From NCBI GenBank assembly GCA_021495925.1, contig JAKEKT010000047.1:62001-126000 (forward strand): a DNA stretch of 64,000 bases. The letters run 5' to 3'. The DNA comes from Diplodia intermedia. Taxonomy: Eukaryota > Ascomycota > Dothideomycetes > Botryosphaeriales > Botryosphaeriaceae. The position numbers and the translations under genes are program-made. The notes below the pieces were generated by a model, which saw only the letters and a list, made by a program, of their open reading frames with translations, searched no databases and had not been told where the DNA came from. This document shows positions 10,700 through 22,928 of the stretch, piece after piece; positions within the stretch are counted from its first letter, which is position 1; each line of letters opens with the position of its first letter.

Positions 10700-12022
10700 A
10701 TGGGCGACAAGATCTCGAATGTCGCAATCACGCTCCTTGTGATATCGTGGATCGTTGTCTGCCTGCGATGCGGTGTGCGCCTGTTCCTCGTCAGGGCGTT
10801 CGGCGTTGACGACTGGCTGATGCTCTGCTGCCAGGTGAGCCACCCTCCCAACCACCAGGACCGGCCTGTATCACTGACGCCAGCAGATCATATACACCAT
10901 CTGGGGCATATGCCTGTTGCTGGGCGCGAAGGCGGGGATGGGGCACCACATGGCCTCACTCACCCCCGAGGACATCGTATTGGCGTTAAAGGTAAGCACG
11001 TTGGGGACGCAGACCCCGGCCATGACTGATTGGTGCGGCACAGTACTTCTACGCGTGTGGAGGCCTTTATACCTTCACCACGATGCTGGTCAAGATCGCA
11101 GTCGGCGTCTTCTTGCTCCGTGTCATCGTCAACCCCGTTCAGAAATACATCATCTGGGGCACGCTGGCCGTGTCGAGCGGCTATGGTGTCTTCATGGTTG
11201 TGGGCTCGCTGCTCCAGTGTGATCCGCCCGCCAAGTTCTGGAACGACAGCGTGGAGGGGACGTGTGGCAACAAGGCCGGTGGCGTCTGGACCGGCTATCT
11301 TCACGCCGCCATCAGCGCCACGGTCGATTTCATCCTGGCCGGTATCCCAATCTTCATGCTTCGACACTCAAACTTGGGGTGGAAGAAGAGGGTGGCCATC
11401 TACCTGATCATGTCCTTGGGATCCTTGTATGCTCCCACGACGTCTACCGCGCCCCCCGAATTCGCACTAACTGCAGCCCTCCAGCGCCGCCATAACCACC
11501 CTCATCCGAGTCCGCACCATCGACGACCTGAACAAAACAGGCGACTACCTCTACAACATCAAGGGCATCATCGTCTGGTCCTGGCTGGAGCCGGGCGTCG
11601 GCATCATCGCCGGCTCCATGGCCACGCTGCGCCCGCTCTTCCGCGTCGTCTTCGAGAGGACGGGCGTCTCCAAGTCGGGCACCAGGACGCACACGACCTC
11701 GGCGCGCTTCGACCCGGACGTGAACCTGGACGACCTGCGCGGCGAGACGTCCGCGACGCGCACCAAGATCGAGGCGCGCTCGAGCCCGACCAGCCCCATC
11801 ACGCCGCACTTCGGCATCGGCATCGGCGGCCGCGACCGCCGCAGCAGCCGCGACTCGGTCGGCTCCGATTCCGGCTGGCAGAGCTTTGGCAGCCAGGAAC
11901 ACCTGCAGAACACGCGCATCAAGCGCAGCGTCCAGGTCACCGTCCACACGTCGGATGCGGCCGACTGCGCTAACGAAATCCAGTCGGCTCGCTCGCCGAG
12001 GGACGTACAACGAATTTTATAG
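10700..12022 (+). CDS. rhodopsin-fold integral membrane protein (PTH11-type), copy 1
   Basis: Four exons: 10700-10834, 10887-10991, 11044-11426, 11485-12022; 386 codons. It has seven hydrophobic segments in the fungal rhodopsin-domain order. The diagnostic RAFGVDDWLML lies after helix 1, and a Cys pair (LLQCDPPAKFW and EGTCGNK) lies in the extracellular loop. The chain ends with a 120-residue Ser/Arg/Thr-rich cytosolic tail. This family resembles the membrane part of PTH11-like receptors but lacks CFEM here, and ligands are unknown. The last intron uses the second of two nearby AGs, because the first gives an immediate stop. The start follows the family; the frame upstream has no better ATG. 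Confidence 0.85.
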
Positions 12023-14597
12023 TGTCTATTTCTTTTGTGTTTGTCTTTGTGTACTTTGCAATGCCGGAATATACCCTGATGGGTTTCGTTTGTTAAAAGA
12101 AAAAACACCCCCTTTTAGGGCTGGAAGGGAAAGAATGCTCCTACTCTCCCAACCATGAACCTTATCTACACGGACGTCACGAAGCTCATTATCAAGCATG
12201 ATTTGTCTGGATCCTTCCACATACTCGACCTTGAAGATGAGAATATGAACAGGCTTATCGGCTGCCCGCAACGGAATCACTTGACGAATCTTAATCAGTG
12301 ACCGCGTTAGTGGGCCATCTGGACAGCAGTAAAATACGCCGCTATTTCTCCCTAATGCGGCGGCAACCTCCAATCCGGCCTACATCCTGTCGACGGATCA
12401 TACGACATTCGACACCAGAAGCCCGCCTCGGCAAATGCACAGCGCGTCTGAAAGGGCCGGAATGGAACCATGTGCGAGCCCGTCACATCATCAAATCCAC
12501 AATCCTTACCAACTGGCTTTAAGCCCTCACTCAAGATATCTGAAAAGATGACTTTTCCAATGTGCTGGAAAACCAGCCACACTTCATAAGTGGATATTCA
12601 ACGATCAGACGAAGAAGTAAGGGAGTGAGCGGCACGGGTAACTTCTCTAGCTGGACGAATTTACGGCCGTGATGTGTTCCTTCGCGCCTGTGGAGAATGC
12701 CTTCCACCAAGAGGTATTACTAAGGACAGGCCCATCGTCATTAGCAAGAATCAAACGATCGGACGAACGCGGCCTTTCTCGCACGAGGGATCAGATGAAG
12801 TGCTCGCCTGTTCGCCAAAATGCTTGTAGTCCACAACTACCACCGACCAGAGACGCCATTGGAACTCACCCATCAGAAAAATATGGAAGAATCCACACCA
12901 GGAGGCAGGTTCGGGAAAGCACGGCTTGTGTGCCGAACGACAATTCATCTATCGCAACGAGGCTTTGAGCCTCATCAGATCCGACGGGCAGACTTTTAAG
13001 TTTATCTCGCTGGGGGCGACGAGGCAAAAGGAATACGAGGTTTCTGGCTTGATTTGTTGGCAGAAAGGCGAGCTTCTCACCGGGGGCGCTGGACTTCAGG
13101 TGCACGAGTTGTCGATAGAAATTGAGATAGTCTAGAATGAGGCCCGAAGCGTCTCCATTAGCCGACGTGGCGTCCGCAAGATGGATCGGTCGATAGAACA
13201 TCTTTTCTCAATACGAATGTCTTTGATAACCACCGACGACGACGACGACGACAGCATCGGGGCAACAATATGTGCGGTTGTGGTTCGAGCCATGTCGCTA
13301 CGGCCAATAATATACAGAGCTTCTCGGAGGTGGCTCCTGAAGATCGGGGTCGATTAGAGTGACCTTGGTGAACCATTGAAAAATCCGGGGTAACGGGAGT
13401 GTACAGCTGCACTGCTACCATCTGAATGCCGCATTTTCATCGTTCAAAAGATGCTCTTTCAACGGTCGAGATTCGGCCGATTTCGCAGCAGATTCTCTTG
13501 AAATCAACGCCCAACTGCAACTCTTTGCCTTCCTGCGAAGAAGGCCGTCACGCTATCCAAGCTTCGCCTGAGAGCCGATCCTCTCATGTTCAGCAAATGA
13601 GCAAGCCTCCGATACTCGGCACGGCGGAGACAGTGGGTCTCCAGGAGAAAATGAAACGTATCTCGACTCACAAAGATGGAATCTGCACTGCCATGTCTCC
13701 TCTGGCACCAACTGGGCATTTGCGAGGGATGCGGCCGATGCGGTTTGCGATCTGGTCGAGGCAGCTTGCAAGGTACTTACCCGGCGATCGGAACCGTTGA
13801 AGAGTTGTTGAGCGCTCAGCTTGGGTAGATGGCTAGCGAGAGCAAGGTGTTGATACGGCGAGGCCCTCTTCTTCAGTGTTTCGATTCTCTATCCATGACA
13901 TGGTGATCAAACAAGCCGTGTGGGGCGTTTCAGGCGGAGGAACCGAAGGCACCGGCCATGGGCTCCAGAGCACTGAAGGCTCGCGGCTTTTCCGACTGAT
14001 CGATATTCTCTGCGCAGCCAGCCTAAGTCGCAACCGCAAGCATAGGTAGCAGGCGAAGTGCGCGGCGGCAGAGGATTCTTCCCCAGCCGTAGCACGCAGC
14101 TCGGGCCGGACATTGGTGAGGCTCGGGGGTAAAGCGATCCGAGAGGAGAGAGGCAGGCTATCTCCGAGTCAGTCGCAAGCCGGCGCATTGAAGTACTGCC
14201 GCGCAGGCTCTCCGACACCCTCTCAGCCATCTCTTTGCGGGGCTTCTCCCTGTGTCCGGCTGGCGAATCGTAGCCACGCGGCTTGCTTCTGGACGCAGCG
14301 GATAGGCCGGCGGCAACTGAGCAGCCAGAGGCCAGCGCCGGGCGCGATTCGACGAGCGCTGGGAGACGTTTGAGCTGGCCGAGACCGGCTGCTCCCGTTT
14401 CGAGTGACGCATTTTCTGGCGGGGGCGGGGCCACGCCAACCCTACCCCACGCCCACCCTGCAATAGAGCCCATCCGACCCAGCTTGCCGTGCACCAGCTC
14501 CGCCATCGCAGCACAATAATGCCTTCACTGCTATATCTGGTCCGCTGCCCGCCCCATGGACGCCATTGATCCCCCAACGCCCTCTGTTGAACCACCA
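12023..14597. other. intergenic, possible degenerate minus-strand exons
   Basis: No recognised gene. Three minus-strand frames have unbiased protein-like composition: 12026-12373 (includes VHILIFKVEYVEGSRQIML), 12352-12582 and 12866-13201 (includes LILDYLNFYRQLVHLKSS). They could be exons of one unknown gene, but I could not connect them with convincing splice sites. A short GAC triplet run lies at about 13234-13253. The last 500 bases would be the promoter of the monooxygenase gene. Confidence 0.4.
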
Positions 14598-16010
14598 TGG
14601 ACGCCAACAAGGACCTGCGCGTAGCCATCGTCGGCTCAGGTGCGTCTCCCGCGACATGGCGTGCTCCCGTGTGCTCTTACTGACGGGCGACTCGCTCCTG
14701 CAGGCATGGGCGGCCTGGCCTGCGCCCTCGCGCTCGCGCGCAAGGGCTTCAAGCACATCGACGTCTACGAGATCGCCTCGAACCTGGGCTTCGTCGGGGC
14801 CGGCATCCAGCTGGCGCCCAACCTGGCGCGCATCCTCGACCGGCTGGGCGTGTGGGCGGACATCGAGGCCGAGGCCGTGGACCTGAAGGAGACCAGCATC
14901 CGCCAGGGCGCGACCGACGGCGAGCTGGCCCACGTCGACCTCAACCACATCCGCCAGACGTACGGCTACCCGCACATGGTCGGCCACCGCGCCTCGCTGG
15001 CCGGCGGCCTGTACGAGGGCTGCAGGCGCGAGCGCGACGCCATCACCTTCCACTTCGGCACCGTCGTCAAGGCGGTGCTGTCGTGGGGGCCGCGGCCGCG
15101 GCTGCAGGCCCAGCCGCGCGAGGGCGCGCCGTTCGAGATCGAGGCCGACGTGGTGCTCGCGAGCGACGGCGTCAAGAGCGTGATCCGCGACCAGATGCTG
15201 CGCGAGCTCGCCATCGACGCGTCCATCGTCGACACGGGCCAGGCCGCCTACCGCATCATGCTGACGCGCGACGACATGGCGCACGACCCGGAGCTGCTGC
15301 GGCTGCTCGACACCGAGGCCGTCACGCGCTGGATCGGCGAGCGGCGCCACATCATCGCCTACCCCGTCTCCGGCAAGAACATCTACAACCTCTCGACCGT
15401 GCAGCCCGACAAGAACTTCGCCGACGCGCCCTCCATCACCTACACCACCAAGGGCTCCAAGGACGAGATGCTGCGCGTCTTCGGCGACTTCTGCCCCATG
15501 ATCCTGCGCATGCTCAACCTCGTGCCCGAGGGCGAGGTGTGCGAGTGGAAGCTGCGCGTGCACGCCCCGATCCCCACGTGGGTGCACGGCCAGGTCGGCC
15601 TGGTCGGCGACGCCTGCCACCCCACGCTGCCGCACCTGGCCCAGGGCGCCGCCCAGGCCGTCGAGGACGCCGCGGTGCTGGCCGAGGTGCTGGCCCGCAT
15701 GCCCGACCAGAGCCCCGAGACGGTCCACCGCACGCTGCGCGTGTACCAGGAGCTGCGCAAGGAGCGCGCCGAGACCCTGGTCGAGCTGGCCGCCGCGTCG
15801 GGCCGCGCCCTGCATCTGGGCGAGGGCGCGGCCAAGGAGGAGCGCGACAGGCAGTTCGCCGCGCTGAAGGAGAAGAAGGGCGGCGCGGTGCCGGACAAGT
15901 GGGCGGATGCGGACGTGCAGAGGATGATTTACGGCCACGACTGCATGGAGGTCGCGGCTGAGCAGTACGAGACGCTGCTGCGGGGGTTGAGCCAGAACGG
16001 CGCCTCGTAA
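14598..16010 (+). CDS. FAD-dependent monooxygenase, salicylate hydroxylase-like
   Basis: Two exons, 14598-14640 and 14704-16010; 449 codons. The intron splits the FAD-binding glycine motif, and joining gives VAIVGSGMGGLACALALARK (GxGxxG, residues about 9-28). Further group A flavin hydroxylase motifs are present: VVLASDGVKSVIR (the DG motif, binding FAD and NADPH) and VGDACHPTLPHLAQGA (the GD motif, contacting FAD ribityl). The expected reaction is NAD(P)H- and O2-dependent hydroxylation of an aromatic acid such as salicylate or a hydroxynicotinate; the true substrate is unknown. The protein is cytosolic, with no signal peptide. Coding sequence is markedly GC-rich compared with its flanks. 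It sits next to a dead P450, so the two may once have formed an oxidative pair. Confidence 0.9.
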
Positions 16011-16134
16011 GTGGGGTTGGGAGTGGAGCGTATGCATATTTGTACGTTGATATATATACTCTGACGAATGCATGAAGATAGACTAAGCTTTGGACCTTCT
16101 CCATCCGTAGCCTTCCCCGTGAAGTGTTGTGGAA

Positions 16135-16699
16135 TCACCGAATTCCCATTCCTCTGGGACTAATCTTCATCAGAGATTCAACCCAAACTCCCTCCTCCGT
16201 AACCTCACAACCAACCCTCCATCCAAAGTCCGCCATCCCAAAACTCGTCATCGGCGGCATCATGCTGCCCTCAACCCCAGGCTTCTCCTCCTTCTCCTCC
16301 CCCGCCAACTCGATTCGATACCTCGCCACCAACGACACCACCACCTTATTATTCTCCACGCTCGCCAGATCCCGCCCAATACACGCGCGATGCCCCGCCC
16401 CAAACGGCATCAGCACCTTCGCCATCCTCCCAAAGGGTTCCATCTGAGTGACGGATTGGAGGAGGGAGAATCCGGGGGGTAGGTGAGTGCTTTTCTTCCT
16501 CGCAGCGTGGTGAATGGCCTCATCCTTGTACGGAGCGCGGCGGATGAATGCGTCATAGAACGAATTTCGTATTGTTGACTTTTGTCGCGGTAGTAGACGC
16601 CAACGTGTGACCGTACCTCTTCACGAATGACTTTCCTGTCAGGTAGATGTCTTTGACGGCTGCTGCATCGTTAATGTCCAGGTGGTTTGCCCCAATGCG
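16135..16699 (-). pseudogene. cytochrome P450 relic with internal deletion
   Basis: Minus-strand sequence from 16699 reads RIGANHLDINDAAAVKDIYL, the N-terminal region that precedes helix B in fungal P450s, followed by FYDAFIRRAPYKDEAIHHA. Within about 30 residues it passes straight into the heme loop LMPFGAGHRACIGRDLA (FGxGxRxCxG, with the Cys ligand present) and the normal C-terminus down to 16135. The roughly 300 residues that should separate these parts, including the I-helix and ExxR motif, are absent. The junction between the first two pieces also has no splice acceptor in a workable frame. It cannot encode a functional enzyme. Confidence 0.75.
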
Positions 16700-16932
16700 T
16701 AGATTGTGAAAGATAAACTTTCCTCACTTACGTCCGACGCCGAAGCTCGTGAGGCAGCCGTGGATATCTATCAGCTTACCGAAGTTGAGTACCCGAAAGC
16801 GAACCGACGTCGCATCAAACAAGCAGGCTCAAACAGATCAATCCCAAAAAATACAACTGTATTTACAAACACCAATCTACAACCAAATATATACAGGGGG
16901 AAAAAAAACAGAGGGTGATCGGTCATCGATGT

Positions 16933-19900
16933 TCACCACCACCTCCACCTCGCCCAATCCAGCTCCCCATCCCTCAACCACACCCTGGGCCCGCCCCCTC
17001 CCCGATCGCCCCCGTCCCCGATCAACTCCTCCCACCCGGCATCCAGATCCACCTCGACCCGCAGCCCGCCCCTCGCGCCGACCCCGACCGTCGCCGCCCC
17101 CTCGCGCCCCACGACCCCCGTCACCTTGCCCGAATGCGCCGCCTCCTGCCCGCCGCAACCAGCGCCGCCGCCGCCGTCGTCCGGCACCCACACGCGCGGC
17201 GCGCCGCTGATCATGGCGGGCGAGGCGTAGGCGTCGCGCAGGAAGTGCTGGAGATGCTGCTGCTGTTGTTGTCGTCGTTGTCGTTGTTCTCCGCCTTCAC
17301 CACCTCCTCCACCTCCACCGCCTTCTTCTCCCTCCCCAACACCACCATCGCCAACCTTTCTTCCTCCCCCGTCCCCGACCCCGGCCCCGCACCCAGACAC
17401 ATCCGGATACCCCTCCCCCGCCATCAACCTCGCCTGCAGTCGCGCAAAGTCATCATACACCTCCGGATGCAAGAACCCGAGCGCCCGGTGCTTCAGCGCG
17501 TCCACCACACCCAACTTTGACCCGCCCTGCGACGGAAGGGGTGGAGGTGGCGGCGGGGAGATGAGCGTCGCGAGCATGGACGAGGCCGAGGCGAAGGCGG
17601 CGAGGGCGTCGCGCGCGGTCTTTGTGGCTGTGGAGGGTTTTTGTGGTGGTTTGTCGTTGGCGTTGGCGCCGTCTGGGAGGGAGGTGGGGTTTGAGGATGG
17701 GGAGGAGGAGGAGGAGGAGGGGAAGTGGACGCGGGCGAGGAGTTTGAGGAGGTCGAGGGTTGTGGCGGCGAGGCTTTCGGCGCCTTCGAGGGCGCGGGCG
17801 TTGTTGTTGTTGTTGTCGTTGTCGGAGGAGTTGCGGTGGTGGCGGTTGCGGCGGTTGCGGGGGGAAGAGGTCGGGGTGTCGGAGTCGGTGTCGGAATCGG
17901 AGTCTGAGTCGGTGTTTTCTGGGAGTAGGGATTTGGGCGCGGCGGTGGAAGAGGGTGGTCGGGAGGTGGTGTTGTTGAGGGAGCGGGAGCGGGTGCCGTT
18001 TTCAACGTGGATGGTTTCCTCTTCGACGGCGGCAGGGTCTAGTTCGGGAGGCTCGAAACTGGGGTACTCGAACGGTAGGTCTCCGAAGCCTGGGTGGAGA
18101 AGAGAGCTGGAATCCCCAGCGTTGTTGTCGCTGGGTGGTTTGTCGGCCGATTTTCCGCTTGAGAGTGAGCGGGGGAGATTGTCGAGCAGAGGGCCTACAG
18201 CCTCGTTGAGAGAAATGTGGATGACTGCGGTCGTGGTTATGCTGATGAACATCATCACAACCGGTCCGAAGGAAAGTCGAAGTGCGAAGAGACCAAGGAG
18301 GCAGACCTCAGCGAGGTAGAGCCCGGTGAGCAATTGTTTGAGGGCCAGGATATACGAAAGCCCTCGGGTATCGATTTCGGAAGAGTAAACGTAGAGCAGG
18401 TTGTACTTGAAGACAAGGTGCATGATGGAGCACCCAAGGGCAGTAAAGCCTAAGATGAGCGGTGCGATGACCGAGTAGCTGATTGCTGGAGAATTGTTAG
18501 CATGCCGTGAATATGGCGACGACGAATGGCTTACCAATGACGCCCAGGTTGATAAACACCGGCATAATGCCTCCCCAGTGAACATTCCTCATTCTATGCC
18601 ATCGTTTGTACATGATCTTGGGATTTCTTCCGAAGCGCTGAGCCACGTAGTATTTGAAAATAGCAGAAAGGTGGACGATATCGCTTGCGCCTTTGCCGAG
18701 ACATTGGATGATCATGTACGAGAGATAGAAGTTTGATGCCTTTGGAAGGCACGTAGCCAACAGGCTTCGAGCTGACATTGGGTCTTTGATGATTTGCGAG
18801 ATGGACGCGGATGCGGACGAGGTGAAGGTGGTGACAAGAAACACTTGAAGGACTTGGAATCCAAAGTAGGCGCGCTGCGTGAACATTTCGATATGAGTGA
18901 GCGAAGGCACACCCGCCGCTCTGGCAAGGACTGGAGCATGCGTTAGCTTTGATCGAACAACAAGAATGCCCTCTCTTACCTCGTAGGATGCCGGGGACAA
19001 TTGCCATCAGGAGAGACAGGGCCAGGGCTGGGAGCAAGCCGGTCAAGAAGCCGAGTATTGTCGCGGGAAGCTTCTCAATCCAGCCCAGAAAGGGGATACT
19101 GTCGGCCAAGAAGGAGATGTTGCTCGTCATGCCGACAAAAGCACAGGGGATGGACCAAAACACCGTCATCAGAGCAGTTGCGGTCATGATGCCAGTTCGG
19201 CGGACGATGCGTTCCCACCAGCGCATGCGGAGGGAAAACCAGACGATCTCGTACGGACGGACGCCGATGTAACGCTGGGACATGTGCGACGGCCGATGAT
19301 AAGCGAGCGACTGGTACGCGATCTGAGCCTCGTTCTGCGAGGTGAATTCGATGAAGGCTGCCGGCATGGGACTGCCTATGTCTCCACGGTTTACCCGCTT
19401 CCGCACCTTGGCTATCTCTTTCCCAAGCTTTTTCAATCGCTTCCGCGTCCACCTGATGGTATCCACGCGCCGCAGGAAGTTGGCCAAGGGCCGGTGCCAG
19501 GGCCGCTCTTCTTGGGGGATCCATTGCGCCGCGATGGAGCCTGGGATGTCGAACGGAGGCCCTTCGGGTCCAAATCTCACTGGCTCCAGTCCACCGGTAG
19601 TGTCGACTTTCTCGTCCGCACTTTCTGTACTGGTGGTGGTAGTCGTGGCCGTGTGCGTCCGCTGCCGTTCCACCGGTCCATGCTCGAGGTCGATGTCTGG
19701 CTGACGGATGTCGGGGTGGCCGTTCTTCGCTATCCGCCTCCAGGCAATGTTTGTCTTTCGGACGAGCTCAAGCTCGGCATCTTGCAGACGGGAGGCTGTC
19801 TGGTCTCTTTCCCTGACCAGCCGCTCCAGCTCCCACGACGTCTTTGGAATCCACACATTCTTTACCGAGTCCCCAAAGACTTTGCGCAGCTTTGCTTCGT

Positions 19901-20763
19901 CCAACAGCTGTTCGGGCACGCAGGTGAAAAGGACAGTGCGCGAAGAAAGACGGTCGGCGTAGAACGGGCTCAGCAGGTAGGCCTGGCGCAAGTTGATGGC
20001 GTAGATGCATTCCCTGCACACCGTGTACAGAACGACGCCTGCGAGATGTCAGCGGAGGGAGGCAAAAAGTCTGAGTGTTGTGGATGACTGACCGAAAAAG
20101 AGCCAGGCAACGACACCGTGGGCGAAGAACCAGGTCTTGTGGGCATCGCTAACGTTTCCAAAGGTCAGACGGTCCAGCTGCTGACCGTCCCCGCCCCCGC
20201 ATATGTGCAACGGCAGCAGGATGGGCCATGTCAGACAGCACCCCGCCAGGCAGATGTTGCGCACAACTCTGAGAAAGCGCAGAAACAGAAAGCCGTCGAC
20301 CGACGAGTGATTCAGCACGTAGGTGTCGGGCAGGCGCCAGAATGCCTTGAACCAGGTAAACCAGGTGGTGGGCAACGAAGGGGACCGCTCGCTGCAGCAC
20401 GAGTTCAGTCAGTTCGGAACGAGCACGGACGGGCAGATGACGTACTACGGGTGCAGGCTCGAGAGGAATGTGCGCGGCGCATAAACCCGAGGGCACTTCC
20501 GGCGCAAGACCAGGAAAATGAGCAGGCAGACGCCGACGTAGATGGAGACCGGAATCAGGGTGGTGAAGAGGGCCGAGACGGAGGCCGAGTTGGAGCCCGA
20601 GCTGATTCCCGTCACCGTCGCCGACGACGAGTTGTCGCGCGAGCTGCCGATTCGCGGATCATTGTCCTCATTCTTCACGAGCGTCAGCCTTGCCAGATGC
20701 CATGGTGCAACGTCCGCTCCTTACCACCGGGTCACTTCGAGCAAGCAGGTTGGCGCCATCCAT
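16933..20763 (-). CDS. CSC1/OSCA-type calcium-permeable mechanosensitive channel
   Basis: Six exons on the minus strand: 20725-20763, 20446-20672, 20093-20391, 18980-20038, 18535-18930, 16933-18485; 1190 codons. The N-terminal three-helix part (LFTTLIPVSIYVGVCLLIF, then PDTYVLNHSSVDGFLFLRFL) is followed by the cytosolic loop typical of PHM7/CSC1 proteins and a conserved multi-helix DUF221 core ending near residue 780. A low-complexity cytosolic tail of about 400 residues follows, rich in Ser, Asp, Pro, Gly and a short Gln run. Family members are osmosensitive cation channels of the plasma membrane. The start needs a 13-codon first exon: the next exon contains no Met, and the 52-nt intron (GTAAGG donor, GCTGAC branch, AAG end) restores an ATG in frame. 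Confidence 0.88.
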
Positions 20764-22111
20764 GAGAGCGTCGCACGCATTGGGTCCACGGGTATATTGG
20801 AGAGAGATGGCTGTCCAACGTTGCGGATTTGAATGCGGAGGGACAGGAGACACGATAAGCCACCCGCCTTGCCGAGATTTCGCGCCCCAGAATTGCGCTC
20901 CAATCACGGAGCAGGCCCGCGGATCGCTGGGCGCTGGTTCGGAGCAGCCGCAATTCGGCTGCACGTTGACGACTCAATCGGCCGATACGAAAGGCGCCAT
21001 GGCGTCGACCCGAGGCCTCGTTAGGCATCGGCACTCCCGACTGTGTGGCGATCCAGACTCCAGCTCCTCTCGACTGCGCCACATCGCCCTCCCAGTCTCC
21101 CAGCCCTCAGCCCACAGGCGAGCCCTCAGCCCTTCTGCCCTGCATCCAAGCCTGAGCCAGCGGAAATCACTCCGGCGGCGCGCAACATTGAGGAAGCTCG
21201 GAGGCATCCTCACAGCTCTTTTCCCTTCTCCCTCGACTTGGCATCCTTAGCGATATATTGACTGGCAGATCCCTTCTGCGACCAGCAAATGCTGGCCACG
21301 TGGAGCGGATCCTCCGCCTCGCGCCGCCCGTCCAGCCGATCTGCAGAGACCCGCCCGAGCACCACCTGGCGAGTAAGGAAGTGTGTCAACGCTCTGCCGG
21401 CGGGCATGGCTGCGCTGGATTCTGCGCCCCGTTGCACCGTTGAAACGGCGTCCAGGTACGCCATTTTAGTCGTTGTCTCTACTCGACGAGCATGACTGCA
21501 GGCTCTGCAACACGCGTCTGCGCTGCCGGGCATTTTCCTTGCGGCACTGGAAAGTGAGATTTGGCCTTTTCGGCAGGTCAGCAATTTCTTACTGCTACCT
21601 ACTGCACCAGCCCGGGGTTCCAATTACTTGGTCGAACACATAGGTCCGGCTCCCTGCAGATCGCTCCGGGTCCCTTCCGGCCCGGCAGGAGTGCCACAGA
21701 GGTGCCATTGCAGCCTGTCTCACCTCAGCTGAACTCGACGGCCTCTGAGCAACTGTTGCCCCGTGCACCGCTACCAGAACCGACCCTTAGGCCCTACCTC
21801 GGTCGAACATCACAGAGGGGTCCCGGGCGGCTGGCACCTCTGTCGGCCTTGTCCGGCAACGGCATGCATTCTATTGATCTCACTTCATGTCCATGACGGC
21901 CAACTCGAGGAACAAGCGAGAAAAAGAAAAAAAAAAACACCTTAGAGTGCTGCGAACCCGTCAATTGGCGTAGTAGTATACCTACTTCACGAGGCTATGT
22001 ACTCGATTTCCCCTGCCATCGGTCCCTGGTCGAGCCCGAGGCCACGGAACCCGGCTGGGTGGGTGGACGAAACAAGGATCGCGAAAGTAACAGTTGCGAA
22101 AACTGACTCGA
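20764..22111. other. intergenic: channel promoter side and DUF1993 3' side
   Basis: Both flanking genes run leftward, so this holds the promoter of the channel gene (near 20764) and the 3' end of the DUF1993 gene. Open frames in 20.8-21.9 kb are low-complexity. No family similarity seen. Confidence 0.5.
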
Positions 22112-22928
22112 TCAGAAATCAATGGGGCCGCCGCCCATGAGGAAGTCGACCTTGCCCAGCGGCACCCCCTTCATCCTGCAGAGGGCGTACGCGATCGAGT
22201 TGTGGAACCAGAAGTTCGGGAGGCCGAACTGGTTCAGGAACTTGATGGCGTCGGAGAAATCGGCCTCGAAGCCCACTCCCTCTATGCCTATACGTGGTAC
22301 GTCGAGAGTCAGTCAGCTTTATTCAACGAATGCCCCCTCTTTCCCTACCACCACCACTACTACCACCACCACGACACGTTGCGAAACACGCCAAACAGGC
22401 ATTTCTTCCTCAGAACAACCTTCTCCTTTTCGCTTTCCAACTCACCGCTAGTCCAGAGATGGCAACGGCTGCCCTCGCGGCCGTCGACGTCGTCCCGCTC
22501 GAGGGCGTCGAGGCGGCGGATCTCGGCCTGCAGCGCGCCGGCGAGGCCCGCGAGGCTGTCCTCGCCGTCCATGGCCGTCGACGAGGGCGCCCAGCCCCAC
22601 GCGTCCGTCAGCGTGCAGCTGCGCGACAGCATGCAGCACGCCCGGATCTGGAAGACGAACGTGTTCATGTCGGGCGCCAGCCGCGCGTCCAGCATCTCCG
22701 ACTCGGGCTTGCCGTTTTCCTTGCACCACGATTCGGCCTGGCGTGGGGGTTTTTGATTGTTATTATTGTTGTTGTTGTTGTGGCTGGTGGGGGAATTGTC
22801 GACGGCGATGACGACGTCGACGAGATACGGAGCAAGGGTTGTTCGCTTACCTTCTGGACGAGCGCATGGGTGTTCTTGAGGGCCCTGGTCAGGACCGGGA
22901 TGGTCATGTCGTACAGAGAGAGGGTCAT
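22112..22928 (-). CDS. DUF1993 family protein
   Basis: Three exons on the minus strand: 22851-22928, 22446-22737, 22112-22287; 181 codons. It opens with SLYDMTIPVLTRALKNTHAL, continues with LDARLAPDMNTFVFQI and ends with LPNFWFHNSIAYALCRMKGV plus PLGKVDF. These are the landmark segments of DUF1993, a small helical-bundle family related to DinB-like folds. No activity is established for the family. It is predicted to be cytosolic, with no signal or membrane segment. The two introns (113 and 158 nt) are longer than usual for this window, and the first contains a GTT/ATT-rich stretch. Confidence 0.88.

Noticed and set aside
12866..13201. Possible relation between minus-strand sequences near 13.1 kb and 59.7 kb
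   Set aside because: A stretch of about 25 bases looks alike, but the translations do not align beyond it; probably chance.
14442..16073. Long antisense frame over the monooxygenase
   Set aside because: Shadow of a GC-rich gene; His/Val/Asp/Gly-rich without motif, whereas the sense strand carries all flavin hydroxylase motifs.
20446..20678. GTG at 20678 as start of the channel
   Set aside because: Fungal nuclear genes start with ATG; a 52-nt intron gives an ATG exon in phase, so the GTG lies inside that intron.
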